Source: Pseudofrankia asymbiotica
GTDB lineage: Bacteria; Actinomycetota; Actinomycetes; Frankiales; Frankiaceae
DNA length: 5,826 nucleotides
Reading direction: 5' to 3'
Assembly: GCF_001983105.1 (NCBI RefSeq)
Contig: NZ_MOMC01000032.1
Span: 102,458-108,283 of the forward strand
Position numbers and translations under genes: made by a program. Position 1 is the stretch's first letter, and each line of letters opens with the position of its first letter. Below the pieces are notes generated by a model that had not been told where the DNA came from, made no database searches, and saw only the letters and a program-made list of their open reading frames with translations. This document shows, piece by piece, positions 5,492-5,826 of the stretch.

Positions 5492-5826
5492 CTAGTCCGC
5501 GATCGGGGTGTTGCCGAGGACCTTGTAGCCGGCGGGCTGGCCCTTGTCGTCCAGGGTGGCGGTCAGGCCGCCGAGGACGCAGACGGCTGGCTGCTTCGCG
5601 TCGGCCTTGCTGTTGCAGCGGAACTTCATCCCGCCGCCGCCGGGGATCTCGGTCTCCTTCATGTCCTTGATGGTGGAGGTCACGGTCGCCGGGGTGACGT
5701 CGCCGGTGATGCCCTCCGTCGCCGCCTGGAGGCTGCCCAGGAGCGAGAACATGATCATGCCGTCCTGGAAGCTGAGGTCGATGTCCTTGCCGTAGGTCTC
5801 GGCGACCTTGGTGTAGAGGTCCATCG
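5492..5826 (-). CDS. ABC transporter solute-binding protein, branched-chain amino-acid/amide type, C-terminal end (5' end off the window)
   Basis: About 110 residues are visible up to the TAG at 5492-5494, and the frame is open to the right edge. The run of a helix, DGMIMFSLLGSLQAATE (21-37 of the visible part), then DVTPATVTSTIKDMKE (42-57), GGGGMKFRCN (62-71) and a closing GGLTATLDDKGQPAGYKVLG (85-104) fits the last lobe of periplasmic-binding proteins of the LivJ/type-I fold. These are usually around 400 residues, so about three quarters is missing, including the expected signal peptide. Such proteins are tethered outside the membrane and hand amino acids, amides or urea-like solutes to a permease; the ligand cannot be told here. 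Cys70 and Cys82 of the visible part may form a disulphide. The ATG at 5824 is probably internal. Two hairpins follow the stop. Confidence 0.85.
   Translation of the reverse strand, partial: MDLYTKVAETYGKDIDLSFQDGMIMFSLLGSLQAATEGITGDVTPATVTSTIKDMKETEIPGGGGMKFRCNSKADAKQPAVCVLGGLTATLDDKGQPAGYKVLGNTPIAD

Overview
The window is very GC-rich, with G/C at most third codon positions, and looks like chromosomal DNA of a high-GC actinobacterium. The C-terminal end of the solute-binding protein at the right edge, the DUF4232-type lipoprotein and the actinobacterial-style ABC-F protein fit a Frankia-like organism. That assignment is from recognition of protein style, not a database search. I see no rRNA, tRNA, CRISPR array, transposase or phage gene.

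Layout, left to right: (1) the C-terminal half of a DUF2461-family protein (+), cut by the window edge and followed by a good hairpin terminator. (2) A TetR-family repressor gene (-), divergent from an alpha/beta-hydrolase gene (+). The 61-bp gap between their starts holds a perfect 8-5-8 inverted repeat lying exactly over a predicted promoter for the hydrolase, which appears to be transcribed leaderless. This repressor/operator/enzyme module is the best-supported regulatory story in the window. (3) A two-hairpin convergent intergenic region. (4) A complete ABC-F ATPase (-), a ribosome-associated type whose relatives include antibiotic-resistance factors, with a structured upstream leader. (5) A 395-bp divergent intergenic region with several dyads. 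(6) A DUF4232-type lipoprotein (+). (7) A small stand-alone protein (-) resembling the C-terminal domain of allophanate hydrolase. (8) Two consecutive strong hairpins. (9) The C-terminal end of a branched-chain amino-acid/amide-type ABC transporter solute-binding protein (-), running off the right edge.

The genes do not form one operon. The TetR/hydrolase pair is a likely inducible detoxification or catabolic unit. The ABC-F gene, the lipoprotein and the small allophanate-hydrolase-related protein each look like separate transcription units. The last of these lies downstream of the solute-binding protein gene but is separated from it by hairpins. I did not find a clearly new multi-gene system. 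The points most worth following up are the leaderless operator-promoter, the hydrolase with an Asp nucleophile but no canonical histidine, the free-standing allophanate-hydrolase C-domain, and the dyad-rich ABC-F leader.
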